60,937 bases of DNA from Alphaproteobacteria bacterium (GCA_030431825.1 JAUIIJ010000031.1:1-60937); one strand, 5' to 3'; positions 1-9,175 are shown, numbered from the stretch's first letter. Notes: generated by a model from the sequence alone, not told the origin. Made by a program: numbers and translations.

Positions 1-2921
1 GTTACGTGGACCAGGTCGCGAATGCGCTGGATATGGGGCGCGCCTGTGACCGGTTGCTGTTCATGCAGTCCAGTGGCGGGCTGACCGATGCACAGCTGTT
101 TCAGGGCAAGGACGCGATCCTGTCCGGTCCGGCGGGCGGCATCGTCGGCATGGTCAAGACCGCGGCGGCGGCGGGCCATGACTACCTGATCGGATTCGAC
201 ATGGGCGGCACGTCGACCGATGTCAGCCACTATGCGGGCACCTACGAGCGTTCGTTCGAGACCGAAGTCGCCGGGGTGCGCATGCGTGCGCCGATGATGG
301 ATATTCATACCGTTGCTGCCGGCGGCGGCTCGATCTGCAGTTTTGCGCAGGGTCGTTTTCAGGTCGGCCCGGAGAGCGCCGGCGCGGATCCCGGCCCTGC
401 CTGCTATCGTCGCGGTGGTCCGCTGACGGTGACCGATTGCAACGTGATGCTTGGCAAGCTCAACCCCGATCATTTTCCCAGCGTGTTCGGACCGAATGGC
501 GATCAGAAGCTGGATGCCGAAACCGTGCGCGACCGGTTCGCGGCGCTCGCACGCGATGTCGCCGAAGAAACAGGCGAAGCGCCGCGAGACCCGGAAGACA
601 TCGCCACCGGGTTCCTGCAGATCGCGGTCGACAACATGGCAAACGCGATCAAGAAGATCAGTGTACAGCGCGGCCATGACGTGACCGGCTATTCGTTGCA
701 GTGCTTTGGCGGCGCGGGCGGCCAGCATGCCTGTCTCGTCGCCGACGCGCTTGGCATGTCGCGCGTGTTCATTCACCCCTATGCGGGTGTGTTGTCGGCC
801 TATGGCATGGGGCTGGCCGAAATTCGCGCGCTGCGCGAGGTTCAGGTCGACGCGCCGCTCAGCGACATCGAAACCGCCCGTGCGGCGCTGGATACCATCC
901 GGGCCGAGGCGACCGCCGAGGTCGGCAATCAGGGCGCCGCGCGAATCCGCACGGAATGCCGGGCGCACCTGCGGTATGACGGTTCGCATCAGGCGCTGGA
1001 AGTGCCGTTCGCCGACCCGGAAACGATGCAGAGCGCGTTCGAGGCGGCGCATCGCAGCCGCTTTGGATTTGTCTCTGCCGACCGGGCGATCCTGTTCGAG
1101 ATGGTCGCGGCGGAAGCCATCGGCGACACCGGGCAGGCCCCCGGCTCCGTCCCCTTTGGCACCGACCCGGAGCCACGGGCACACATCCCGATGCATAGCG
1201 ACGGCGCATGGCGGACCGTTCCGCTCTATCTGCGCGACACCCTGCCCCGCGACGTCAGTATCAGCGGCCCCGCCGTCATCACCGAAGCGACCGGCACCAA
1301 TATCGTCGAACCCGGATGGGCCGCGCGGCTGGATGATCTGGGCAACCTGATCCTTGAACGAACCAGCGCCAAGACCCATGCCCGTGCCGCCGGAACCGAG
1401 GCCGATCCGGTTCTGCTCGAGGTCATGGGCAATCTCTTCATGTCGGTTGCCGACCAGATGGGCGCGACGCTGGCCAACACATCATGGTCGGTGAACATCA
1501 AGGAACGGCTCGATTTTTCCTGCGCCATCTTCGACGTGAACGGGGACCTGGTCGCCAACGCGCCGCATGTGCCGGTGCATCTCGGATCGATGTCCGAAAG
1601 CGTCAAGACCGTGATGCGGGAGAATGCGGGCGACATTCACGAGGGCGACGCGTTCATGCTGAACTCGCCCTATAATGGCGGCACGCACCTGCCCGACGTG
1701 ACCGTGATCACCCCGGTCTTTGCCGATGGCGCGCCGGTATTCTGGCTTGGCAGCCGGGGGCATCATGCGGATATCGGCGGCCGCACCCCCGGAAGTGCGC
1801 CGCCCGACAGCAGTCACATCGACGAGGAAGGCGTCCTGATCGACAATGTCCGCCTGGTCTCGCGTGGCGAATTCCAACGCGAGACAGCGGAACAGGTCCT
1901 GGGCTCCGGTCGTTTTCCCTGCCGCAACATCGCGCAGAACATGGCCGACCTTCAGGCACAGGTGGCGGCCAACGAAACCGGGCGGCAGGCGTTGCTCAAG
2001 GTGGCAGAACGCTACGGGCTCGATGTGGTGACCGCCTATATGGGCCACGTGCAGGACAATGCCGAGGAAAGCGTGCGCCGCGTTCTTGGCAAGCTGCCCG
2101 GCGGCCGGTTCAGCTATCCGATGGATCACGGGGCCAGCATCGAAGTCTCGGTCACGGTCGATCAGGAGGCGCGCGAGGCCGTGATCGACTTTACCGGCAC
2201 CTCCGCGCAACACGCCGGCAACTACAACGCGCCTTTCGCGATCTGCCGGGCGGTCGTGCTCTACGTGTTCCGCACGCTCGTGGGCGACAACATTCCGCTG
2301 AACGAAGGCTGCCTGCATCCGCTCAGGATCATCGCCCCCGAGGGCTCGATGCTGAACCCTGTCTACCCGGCGGCGGTGATCGCCGGCAATACCGAGGTCA
2401 GCCAGGCCATGTGCAACGCGCTCTACGGCGCGCTGCATGTGATCGCGGGCAGCCAGGCAACCATGAACAATTTCGTCTGGGGCAACGAGGAGTTCCAGAA
2501 TTACGAAACCATTGCCGGCGGCACCGGGGCCGGCCCCGGCTTTGACGGCTGCGATGCGATCCAGACCCATATGACCAACACCCGCATGACCGACCCGGAA
2601 ATCCTGGAAAAACGGTTTCCCGTGCGGCTCGAAACCTTTGGCATCCGCGACGGTTCCGGCGGCAGGGGTCGCTGGACCGGCGGCAACGGGGCCACGCGCC
2701 TTTTGCGGTTTCTGACTCCGGTCACGGTGACCACGCTGTGTTCGCATCGCGAGATTCCGCCCTTTGGGGTCGACGGCGGCGCGCCGGGGGCGGTCGGGGT
2801 CAACTGGGCAGAGATGCCGAACGGCAGCCGCGTCGACCTGAAGGGCAATGACGAGATCGACCTGCCGACGGGTGCGATCTTTGGCATGTTCACGCCCGGC
2901 GGCGGCGGCTGGGGCACATAG
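1..2921 (+). CDS. Hydantoinase/5-oxoprolinase, fused A and B subunits (5' end outside window)
   Basis: This is an ATP-dependent hydantoinase/5-oxoprolinase-family amidohydrolase. The reading frame is open to the left edge, so the N-terminal part of the A domain is missing. The visible part has the HyuA phosphate-binding motif DMGGTSTDV (about residues 65-73 counted from the GTG at 6) and the conserved CFGGAGGQHA segment. It continues into a full HyuB domain from about residue 464 (LLEVMGNLFMSVADQMGATL) and ends in the glycine-rich GMFTPGGGGWG tail typical of HyuB. A and B subunits joined in one chain resemble eukaryotic and some bacterial 5-oxoprolinases, whereas many bacteria have separate hyuA and hyuB. 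The substrate (5-oxoproline, hydantoin or N-methylhydantoin) cannot be told from this sequence. It ends 85 bases before the helicase gene. Confidence 0.9.
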   Translation, partial: YVDQVANALDMGRACDRLLFMQSSGGLTDAQLFQGKDAILSGPAGGIVGMVKTAAAAGHDYLIGFDMGGTSTDVSHYAGTYERSFETEVAGVRMRAPMMDIHTVAAGGGSICSFAQGRFQVGPESAGADPGPACYRRGGPLTVTDCNVMLGKLNPDHFPSVFGPNGDQKLDAETVRDRFAALARDVAEETGEAPRDPEDIATGFLQIAVDNMANAIKKISVQRGHDVTGYSLQCFGGAGGQHACLVADALGMSRVFIHPYAGVLSAYGMGLAEIRALREVQVDAPLSDIETARAALDTIRAEATAEVGNQGAARIRTECRAHLRYDGSHQALEVPFADPETMQSAFEAAHRSRFGFVSADRAILFEMVAAEAIGDTGQAPGSVPFGTDPEPRAHIPMHSDGAWRTVPLYLRDTLPRDVSISGPAVITEATGTNIVEPGWAARLDDLGNLILERTSAKTHARAAGTEADPVLLEVMGNLFMSVADQMGATLANTSWSVNIKERLDFSCAIFDVNGDLVANAPHVPVHLGSMSESVKTVMRENAGDIHEGDAFMLNSPYNGGTHLPDVTVITPVFADGAPVFWLGSRGHHADIGGRTPGSAPPDSSHIDEEGVLIDNVRLVSRGEFQRETAEQVLGSGRFPCRNIAQNMADLQAQVAANETGRQALLKVAERYGLDVVTAYMGHVQDNAEESVRRVLGKLPGGRFSYPMDHGASIEVSVTVDQEAREAVIDFTGTSAQHAGNYNAPFAICRAVVLYVFRTLVGDNIPLNEGCLHPLRIIAPEGSMLNPVYPAAVIAGNTEVSQAMCNALYGALHVIAGSQATMNNFVWGNEEFQNYETIAGGTGAGPGFDGCDAIQTHMTNTRMTDPEILEKRFPVRLETFGIRDGSGGRGRWTGGNGATRLLRFLTPVTVTTLCSHREIPPFGVDGGAPGAVGVNWAEMPNGSRVDLKGNDEIDLPTGAIFGMFTPGGGGWGT

Positions 2922-3006
2922 CCCTATACATTGCCCCGCCAAGGGTCTAGGTGGCAGCGCTTGATCCCCGCGCAGGATTGCGTGCACCCAAACCAGAGGC
3001 GGCCCC

Positions 3007-5061
3007 GTGAAACAACCTATCGCAGATGCCCTGCAACAGCAGGGCTATGACAGCCTGACCCAGGTTCAGGAGGCCGTGACCGACCCGGCTCTCGGCGATG
3101 CCGACCTGCTGGTGTCCGCCCAGACCGGGTCGGGCAAGACCGTCGGCTTTGGCCTTGCCATCGCCGATACCATCCTTGGCGCGGCGGACCGGTTCGAAGA
3201 GGCCGCGGCGCCGCTCGCCCTGATCATCGCTCCGACGCGCGAACTGGCATTGCAGGTCAAACGCGAACTGGCATGGCTCTATGGCAGGTCCGGCGCGCAT
3301 CTGGCCTCTTGCGTGGGCGGGATGGACATGCGCGACGAACGGCGCGCCCTGGCGCGCGGCGCGCATATCGTGGTGGCGACACCGGGCCGCCTGCGCGATC
3401 ACATCATGCGCGAAAGCATCGACCTGAGTGCCGTGCGCGCCGTGGTGCTGGACGAGGCCGATGAAATGCTCGATCTCGGCTTTCAGGAGGATCTCGAATT
3501 CATCCTCGCCAACACGCCCGAGACCCGCCGCACCCTGATGTTTTCGGCGACGGTGCCGCGTGGCATCGCCAACCTTGCCGGCAAATACCAGCGCGACGCG
3601 ATGCGCATCACCACGGCTGCGGAAACCCGCCAGCACGCAGATATCGAATACCGTGCGCTGAGCGTGGCGGCGCGTGACACCGAGAATGCGATCATCAATG
3701 TCTTGCGCTATTACGAGGCACCCAACGCGCTGGTCTTTGCCAATACCCGCGCAATGGTGAACCGGCTGACCACTCGCCTGTCGAACCGGGGGTTCCCCGT
3801 GGTCGCGCTCTCGGGTGAACTGTCGCAAGCCGAACGCAGCCACGCGTTGCAAGCCATGCGCGACGGGCGCGCGCGGGTCTGCGTTGCCACCGATGTCGCG
3901 GCGCGCGGTATCGACCTGCCCAGCCTCAATCTGGTGGTGCATGCGGAATTGCCTACCAGCCACGAAACGCTGCTGCACCGGTCCGGGCGCACCGGGCGTG
4001 CCGGGCGCAAGGGGGTCAGTGCGCTGATCGTGCCACCCGCCGCACGCAAGAAATGCGAGCGCCTGCTGCGCTTTGCCAAGCTGACCGCCGAGTGGGGCGA
4101 GGCGCCCTCGGCCGAGGACGTGCGCCATCGTGACGGGGAGAGGATGCTCGCCGACCCGGTCTGGGCGGAACCCCTGGAGCCATCCGAAGCGGCAGCCGCG
4201 CTGGTGTCCCGCTTCAGCGTCGAGCAGATCGCAGCCGCCTATGTGGCACTTTACGAAAGCCGCCATTCCGCGCCCGAAGAGCTCTCGCCGCCCGACGCGA
4301 CCGGAAAACCCGAAACACGCCCGCCATTCGGGCCCAGCGTCTGGTTCTCGGTCGCGGGCGGCAAGAAGGCGGGCATCGAAACCCGGCGTCTTTTACCGAT
4401 CCTCTGCAAGGCCGGTGGCATCACCAAGGACGACATCGGCGCGATCCGCATCCAGTTCAGCGAGAGCTTTGTCGAAATCCGCGAGGCCAGCGCGGACCGT
4501 TTCGCGGCTGCACTCGGGCCGGAGATGACGGTCGAGGGCGGCGCCAAAGTAACCCGTCTGGAAAAGGCACCCGATCTGGGCGGCACGTCCCGGCCCGGCA
4601 GCGCGCCCGGCGCAGGCAAGCCACGTGGCGGCAAACCGGCGGGCCGCAAGTCCGGACCGCGTCAGGCATCCGGTCCCGCGGATCGCGTCGCCGAACCGGC
4701 ACCCGCCTCGGCACCTGCTACGATCAAACCTGCCGCAAGCGCGGACTCGGCGCCGATCGACTGGAATGACGCTCCGTCGCCGCGTGTGCGCAAACCAAAG
4801 CCGGCCTCAAAGACCAAGGGGGCGGCGAAACCGGCGGGCAAGCCGCGCGATCCGAGGGCCAAGGATACCTCGCGCCCCTACAAACCCCACGGCAAACCGC
4901 CTGCGGGCAAGCGCAAATCGCGCGCGGGTGAACCGGGCAAGGCCCCACCGGTGGGCAAGCCGAACAGCAAGAAGAACAAGGCCCGCGCCGCGGCAGCAGC
5001 GGCAGCGGCCAAGGCAAGGGGCGGTGACAAACCGCCCCGGCGGCGCACGCCGAAATCCTGA
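3007..5061 (+). CDS. DEAD-box ATP-dependent RNA helicase with DbpA-type RNA-binding domain and long basic tail
   Basis: This 684-residue RNA helicase starts at GTG. It has the Walker A motif AQTGSGKT, PTRELALQV (Ia), TPGRLRDH (Ib), VLDEADEML (II, about residues 147-155), SATVP (III), ATDVAARGID (V) and HRSGRTGRAGRKG (VI). Residues of about 443-503 (VWFSVAGGKKAGIETRRLL) match the DbpA C-terminal RNA-binding fold, which in DbpA contacts 23S rRNA. A low-complexity tail rich in Lys, Pro, Ala and Gly follows to the end, ending in a poly-Ala/Arg segment. A role in ribosome assembly or RNA remodelling is inferred from the family. It converges on the metal transporter genes, with only four bases between the stop codons. 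DeaD/CsdA-like naming is possible but not decisive. Confidence 0.93.
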   Translation: MKQPIADALQQQGYDSLTQVQEAVTDPALGDADLLVSAQTGSGKTVGFGLAIADTILGAADRFEEAAAPLALIIAPTRELALQVKRELAWLYGRSGAHLASCVGGMDMRDERRALARGAHIVVATPGRLRDHIMRESIDLSAVRAVVLDEADEMLDLGFQEDLEFILANTPETRRTLMFSATVPRGIANLAGKYQRDAMRITTAAETRQHADIEYRALSVAARDTENAIINVLRYYEAPNALVFANTRAMVNRLTTRLSNRGFPVVALSGELSQAERSHALQAMRDGRARVCVATDVAARGIDLPSLNLVVHAELPTSHETLLHRSGRTGRAGRKGVSALIVPPAARKKCERLLRFAKLTAEWGEAPSAEDVRHRDGERMLADPVWAEPLEPSEAAAALVSRFSVEQIAAAYVALYESRHSAPEELSPPDATGKPETRPPFGPSVWFSVAGGKKAGIETRRLLPILCKAGGITKDDIGAIRIQFSESFVEIREASADRFAAALGPEMTVEGGAKVTRLEKAPDLGGTSRPGSAPGAGKPRGGKPAGRKSGPRQASGPADRVAEPAPASAPATIKPAASADSAPIDWNDAPSPRVRKPKPASKTKGAAKPAGKPRDPRAKDTSRPYKPHGKPPAGKRKSRAGEPGKAPPVGKPNSKKNKARAAAAAAAAKARGGDKPPRRRTPKS

Positions 5062-5065
5062 GGCA

Positions 5066-5995
5066 TCAGCCCTGCTGCGGCGCACCGTTGCGCGTGCGGC
5101 AGGGTCCGAACAGGGCGGCAAGCGCCAGGATCAGCCCGGACACCGTGGCGATCATCCCTGCCGCGCTGACCGCATCCTGCCCACCCAGCCAGAGCGGCCC
5201 GTAGCCGGCCAGAACATAGCCGATCACTGCGGAAGCGGTGGCAAAGAGCACGCTCCAGGCGATCTGGTGTTCGAGCCGGTTGGTCATCAGACGCGCCGCT
5301 GCCGGCGGGCAGATGAACATCGCGATCACGATGATGGAGCCCACTGCATCAAAGGCGGCAACCGCTGCCACGGCGGCGGTGATCACCAGCGCGAGCCCCA
5401 GCAGGTCGGTGCGAATGCCAAGGGTGCGCGCAAACCCTTCGTCAAAGGTCGAGAGTTTCAGTGGCCGCCAGAACACGGCGATGAAAATCGCCACCACCAC
5501 CAGCGTGATCGCCATGCGCGGCAGTTCGGCCGGCAGGTTGCGCAACGCCTCGGCATCGACGAGCGAGGCCCAGCCGGTCGCGTCCAGCCAGATCAGGCTT
5601 TCCAGGTTGCCATAAAGCGCATGTTCCACATCCAGATGCACCGTCGACGTGTCCGACTGTTCCAGCAACAGAACGCCGGCCGCAAACATGCTGGTAAACA
5701 CCACACCCATGGCCGCGCCGGGTTCTATCCGGCCCAGACGGCGGATCAGTTCGATCAGGACGACCGCAATCACCGCCGCCCCCGCCGCGCCCAGCATCAT
5801 CGGCCATGTGGCAACGATACCGGTTACCAGAAACGCCACCACGATTCCCGGCAAGACCACGTGACTGATCGCGTCGCCGATCAGCGCCTGCCGCCGCAAC
5901 ACCAGAAAGTTGCCCGGCAAGGCGCAGGCGATGGCCGCGAAGATCCCGATCAGCAGGGGCGGAAGCGACAGGGGAACGAACTCGGCACCACTCAT
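5066..5995 (-). CDS. Mn/Zn-type ABC transporter permease (TroD/SitD-like)
   Basis: This 309-residue ABC-3 family integral membrane permease has about eight or nine hydrophobic helices. It carries the family signature around RRQALIGDAISHVVLPGIVV, shared with ZnuB, SitC/D and TroC/D. It is the last gene of a four-gene minus-strand operon. Its start codon overlaps the stop of the upstream permease by four bases, which suggests translational coupling and a heterodimeric channel with that protein. It lacks the C-terminal regulator-like extension of its partner. The metal is probably manganese or zinc. The TroA-like binding protein leaves both possible. Confidence 0.92.
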   Translation of the reverse strand: MSGAEFVPLSLPPLLIGIFAAIACALPGNFLVLRRQALIGDAISHVVLPGIVVAFLVTGIVATWPMMLGAAGAAVIAVVLIELIRRLGRIEPGAAMGVVFTSMFAAGVLLLEQSDTSTVHLDVEHALYGNLESLIWLDATGWASLVDAEALRNLPAELPRMAITLVVVAIFIAVFWRPLKLSTFDEGFARTLGIRTDLLGLALVITAAVAAVAAFDAVGSIIVIAMFICPPAAARLMTNRLEHQIAWSVLFATASAVIGYVLAGYGPLWLGGQDAVSAAGMIATVSGLILALAALFGPCRTRNGAPQQG

Positions 5996-7197
5996 GCGGG
6001 CACCCCCTTTGGTCCGCCGATACCCCGATCCACCTCGGCGATCTGATCACGGGTCAGCACGGTTTCGATGTCACGCAATCCGTCATAGAGCGCCGCGGCG
6101 GCCTCGTGATCGCGGTCCGAGCGCACGGCCTGCCAGCGCCGCTCGTCGCGCAGCGCCTTGGCGGCGCGGGCGCGGCCAAGCTCTGTCGCCACGCCGTCCG
6201 GCCGCACGAGGCCCGCGCGGCGCAACAGGCGCAGCGTCAACGCTTCGTAGATGGGCTGGCCCTGGGCGAGCGCCAGCAACCCCTGCCGCAGATGCACGCG
6301 TTTCTGAAACCGCAAGTGCCGCAACAGCGCCGCCAGCGCCCCCCGTCCCGGCGCAAGCAACAGCGACATGACGAAACAGCCGAAGCTGACCAGCACGATG
6401 ATCGGACCGGTCGGCAGATTGGGCGCCGATGCCGAGATCGCCGCACCGACAAAGCCCGAAAATCCGCCCACGAGACCGGCAAGAAGGACTACGACATCGC
6501 TGCGTTCTGTCCAGAAACGGGCCGTGACCGGCGGGATGATCAGCAGCGCGACAATCAGGATCAGGCCCACGATCTTCAGCCCCACGACCGTCACCGCCAT
6601 CACCAGCCCCATCATGGCAAGATCGATGCGCGCCACGGGCAGCCCGCGCGCCAGCGCATAATCGGGATCGAAGGCAACCAGCGTCATGGGCCGGCGCAAT
6701 AAGACAATCATTGCAACCGCGACCGCGCCGCCGACGGCGATGACCATCGCATCGGCCCAGAGCATGCCCGCCGTCGACCCGAGCAAAAAGCTCTCAAGGC
6801 CGGCCTGACGCCCCGATCCCATGGTCTGGATGACCGTCAGGAGCACAACGCCGAACCCGAAAAATACCGACAGGACCGCACCGATGGCCGCATCCTCGGC
6901 AAGGCGCGTGTGCTGCACCAGCCAGTTGAGACACAGCAGGCCGATCCAGGCCGAAATCGCCGATCCCAGAAGCAGCCCAACAAGGTTGCGCCCGTCCCCT
7001 CCGAGCCACACCATCACCATGAAGGCGAGGCAGACGCCCGGCAGGGTCGCGTGGCTTATCGCGTCGCTGACAAGCGCGCGTTTGCGCAGGAAAAGGAAGG
7101 TGCCGGTGCTCCCGGCTGCAATGCCCAGAAGGGTCGCCCCGATGGCGACCAGCGTGGCATTATATCCAAGTTGAAGCAGAAGCGCGTCGACGAACAT
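5992..7197 (-). CDS. Metal ABC transporter permease fused to a DtxR-like C-terminal domain
   Basis: Residues 1 to about 285 form an ABC-3 permease with many membrane helices and the motif RKRALVSDAISHATLPG. Residues of about 296-401 are hydrophilic and resemble a winged helix plus the second domain of DtxR/MntR regulators: RLLRRAGLVRPDG, then ATELGRARAAKALRDERRW, then LRDIETVLTRDQIAEV. The chain is about 110 residues longer than a plain permease. In a by-eye alignment, most of the DtxR metal-ligand His and Cys positions are not kept. Chlamydial YtgCR is a known permease-repressor fusion of the same general design, in which the repressor part is cleaved off. Whether this domain binds DNA, senses metal or only stabilises the complex is unknown. 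Confidence 0.9.
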   Translation of the reverse strand: MFVDALLLQLGYNATLVAIGATLLGIAAGSTGTFLFLRKRALVSDAISHATLPGVCLAFMVMVWLGGDGRNLVGLLLGSAISAWIGLLCLNWLVQHTRLAEDAAIGAVLSVFFGFGVVLLTVIQTMGSGRQAGLESFLLGSTAGMLWADAMVIAVGGAVAVAMIVLLRRPMTLVAFDPDYALARGLPVARIDLAMMGLVMAVTVVGLKIVGLILIVALLIIPPVTARFWTERSDVVVLLAGLVGGFSGFVGAAISASAPNLPTGPIIVLVSFGCFVMSLLLAPGRGALAALLRHLRFQKRVHLRQGLLALAQGQPIYEALTLRLLRRAGLVRPDGVATELGRARAAKALRDERRWQAVRSDRDHEAAAALYDGLRDIETVLTRDQIAEVDRGIGGPKGVPA

Positions 7198-7200
7198 GGA

Positions 7201-8010
7201 TCACGCCAGTGCCGTCGCGGCCAGTTGATCGACCTGCACCGTGGCAAGCCGACCGCCATAGGTCGCCTGCAATGTCTCGGAGGTGAAGGCCGTCGAGACC
7301 GGTCCTTCGGCGACCTTGCTGGTATTGATCAGGAAAACGTTATCAAAATAATCCCGGACGGTTGCGAGGTCGTGATGCACGACAACAACGGTTTTTCCCT
7401 CGGCACGCAGCGATTTCAGCACGCCGATGATCGCCTTTTCGGTTGCCGCATCGACCCCTGCGAAAGGTTCGTCCAGCAGATACAGATCAGCGTCCTGCGC
7501 CAGTGCGCGGGCAAGGAATACCCGTTGTTGCTGCCCGCCGGAAAGCTGGCCGATCTGGCGATCGGCAAAGTCACGCATCCCCACCCGATCAAGACAGGTC
7601 AGCGCCCGGTCGCGATGGACGCCGCGAATACGGCGCAACAGACCCAGTTGCCGGTACAACCCCATCAGCACGACGTCGATCACGCGGGTCGGGAAATCCC
7701 AGTCGATGCTGGCGCGCTGGGGCACGTAGGCGATGCGCGCGCGTTGGCGTGCAAGCGGTGCGCCAAAGACCTGCACCTGCCCCGACAATGGCCGGACGAT
7801 ACCGAGCGCCGCCTTGAGCAAGGTCGACTTACCCGCGCCGTTCGGGCCGATGATCGCCGTCATCGCCCCCGGCTGAACGGTCATGTCGACCGAGAATACC
7901 GCCGGTTTCTGACCATAGGATACGGTCAGCCCGCGAATGGCCAGGGGACTGTCGGTCGGCCGGTCCGGGGTCGCAACCGTGCCCTGGGATGCGATCAGCT
8001 CGATACTCAT
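7201..8010 (-). CDS. Metal ABC transporter ATP-binding protein (TroB/SitB-like)
   Basis: This 269-residue ABC ATPase energises the two neighbouring permeases. It has Walker A GPNGAGKST, the signature LSGGQQQRVFLARAL, Walker B YLLDEPFAG and the switch histidine in VVVHHDL. The start chosen is the ATG giving MSIELIASQ at 8010. The longer open frame would add 16 residues unlike the family and would run into the binding-protein gene. The stop lies three bases before the start of the downstream permease. The sequence closely follows the Zn/Mn/Fe-II importer ATPases (ZnuC, MntB, SitB). Confidence 0.94.
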   Translation of the reverse strand: MSIELIASQGTVATPDRPTDSPLAIRGLTVSYGQKPAVFSVDMTVQPGAMTAIIGPNGAGKSTLLKAALGIVRPLSGQVQVFGAPLARQRARIAYVPQRASIDWDFPTRVIDVVLMGLYRQLGLLRRIRGVHRDRALTCLDRVGMRDFADRQIGQLSGGQQQRVFLARALAQDADLYLLDEPFAGVDAATEKAIIGVLKSLRAEGKTVVVVHHDLATVRDYFDNVFLINTSKVAEGPVSTAFTSETLQATYGGRLATVQVDQLAATALA

Positions 8011-8011
8011 C

Positions 8012-8974
8012 TCAGAACCCCGCCGACAGCTTGCCGGACATGCCCCGTTCCGGCACATCCGCGCCGAGGGCTCCGGCGATGACGGTCACGTTGTGATCGA
8101 TCATACCGATATAGGTGCCTTCATAGGTGCCGTCGGCGCCCATGGCATCGCTATAGAGTTCACCACCGATCAGAACCTCATGCCCGCGCGCCGCCGCGCC
8201 TTCGACCAGCGCGCGCATGTTGCGATCAGACACCGAGCTTTCGACAAAGACGGCCGTGATCCGGCGCTCGACCAGAAGATCGACCAGCGCACTGATCCGG
8301 TTCAGCCCCGCTTCGCTTTCGGTCGAGATACCCTGTATCCCGAGCACCTCGATATCGAGACTGTCGCCAAAATAGCCAAAGGCGTCATGTGCCGTCAGCA
8401 AGACACGATTGTCCGGCGGAACCTGCGCCATGCTTTGCCTCGCATAGGCCGCGAGCGCGTCCAGGTCCGACAGATGACGCGCTGCATTCGCGGCAAATAT
8501 CTCTGCCGACTCGGGCCGCGTGTCGGTCAGTGCGGCCTGCACCTGCTCTACGACAAGTTTCCACAGGTCCGGCGACATCCAGACATGCGGGTCGAACTTG
8601 TCCTGGTAACTGTCGTGACCGCGCAGCAGGTTCCGGGGCAACCCATCGGCAACGGCCACGACGTTGCGCTTGCGCGCGAGGTCGTGAAAGAAATCCTCCA
8701 TCTGCGCTTCGAGGTAGAGGCCGTGCCACAAGACAAGATCGGCCCGCGTCATCGCCACGATGTCGGTCCGGGTCTGCCGATACGAATGCGGATCCACTCC
8801 CGGTCCCATAAGGGCCCGAACCTCGACCAGTTCGCCGCCGACCTGACGCGCCGCGTCCGCGATCATGCCGGTGGTCGCGACAACCTTGACCGGGGTTTCC
8901 GCCAGGGCACGCCCCGCCAGCGGCAGGAACAGCGACAAGACGGACGCAATCAGCAAGGAACGACGTAAAAGCAT
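8012..8974 (-). CDS. Periplasmic Mn/Zn-binding protein of ABC importer (TroA/SitA-like)
   Basis: This 320-residue cluster A-I solute-binding protein is the first gene of the importer operon. It has a Sec signal peptide (about residues 1-25, cleavage after GRALA). The TroA-family metal ligands are all present: His63 in GPGVDPHSY, His130 in FDPHVW, His196 in LTAHDAFGY and Asp281 in GADGTYEGTY. The chain lacks the His-rich loop common in zinc-specific ZnuA, which together with the TroA-like wording (TTGMIADA, LMGPGVDPH) favours manganese or broad specificity. The ATG at 8974 was chosen because it gives a clean signal peptide. The longer open frame starts inside the promoter. Confidence 0.93.
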   Translation of the reverse strand: MLLRRSLLIASVLSLFLPLAGRALAETPVKVVATTGMIADAARQVGGELVEVRALMGPGVDPHSYRQTRTDIVAMTRADLVLWHGLYLEAQMEDFFHDLARKRNVVAVADGLPRNLLRGHDSYQDKFDPHVWMSPDLWKLVVEQVQAALTDTRPESAEIFAANAARHLSDLDALAAYARQSMAQVPPDNRVLLTAHDAFGYFGDSLDIEVLGIQGISTESEAGLNRISALVDLLVERRITAVFVESSVSDRNMRALVEGAAARGHEVLIGGELYSDAMGADGTYEGTYIGMIDHNVTVIAGALGADVPERGMSGKLSAGF

Positions 8975-9005
8975 CGGGGCTTTCCCATTTGTAAGAGTCG
9001 GGCTG

Positions 9006-9034
9006 AATATGAGAGTCATTCGCAGGTAAGTCAA
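9006..9034 (-). promoter_or_regulatory. Promoter of the metal importer operon
   Basis: Read on the minus strand there is a sigma70-type promoter: -35 TTGACT (9029-9034), a 17-base spacer, and -10 CATATT (9006-9011), ending about 30 bases before the ATG at 8974. One Fur/Mur-like box lies across the spacer and -10 region, so a bound repressor would block polymerase. Confidence 0.6.
9010..9024. promoter_or_regulatory. Fur/Mur-family operator-like box, proximal
   Basis: The sequence TGAGAGTCATTCGCA is an imperfect inverted repeat (TGnGA - 5 - TCGCA) lying inside the promoter spacer. It has the same form as the box at 9041-9055. The form is similar to Mur (manganese-responsive Fur-family) sites in alphaproteobacteria, but the regulator is inferred. 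Confidence 0.5.
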
Positions 9035-9040
9035 TGATAT

Positions 9041-9055
9041 TGCGAATTACTCGCA
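9041..9055. promoter_or_regulatory. Fur/Mur-family operator-like box, distal
   Basis: TGCGAATTACTCGCA is a perfect inverted repeat, TGCGA - ATTAC - TCGCA. Its centre is 31 bases, about three helical turns, from the centre of the proximal box, so two repressor dimers could sit on the same DNA face. Confidence 0.55.
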
Positions 9056-9175
9056 ACTAAAAACGGCGCGTGGCTGTTTTTTTCCGGGTATTTTCAGCGC
9101 TGTCAGGGGGTTTCGGCCTGCTTGCCAAGCCGGCAGCCTCATGCCACGTTACGGTTTGAACATGACGGGGGCGAC

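Noticed and set aside
1482..2987. 501-codon minus-strand frame inside the hydantoinase
   Set aside because: Shadow of the HyuB coding region, with composition typical of antisense frames.
4625..6046. 473-codon plus-strand frame across the helicase tail and the metal permease
   Set aside because: The frame spans two convergent real genes and reads as Arg/Gln-rich low-complexity sequence.
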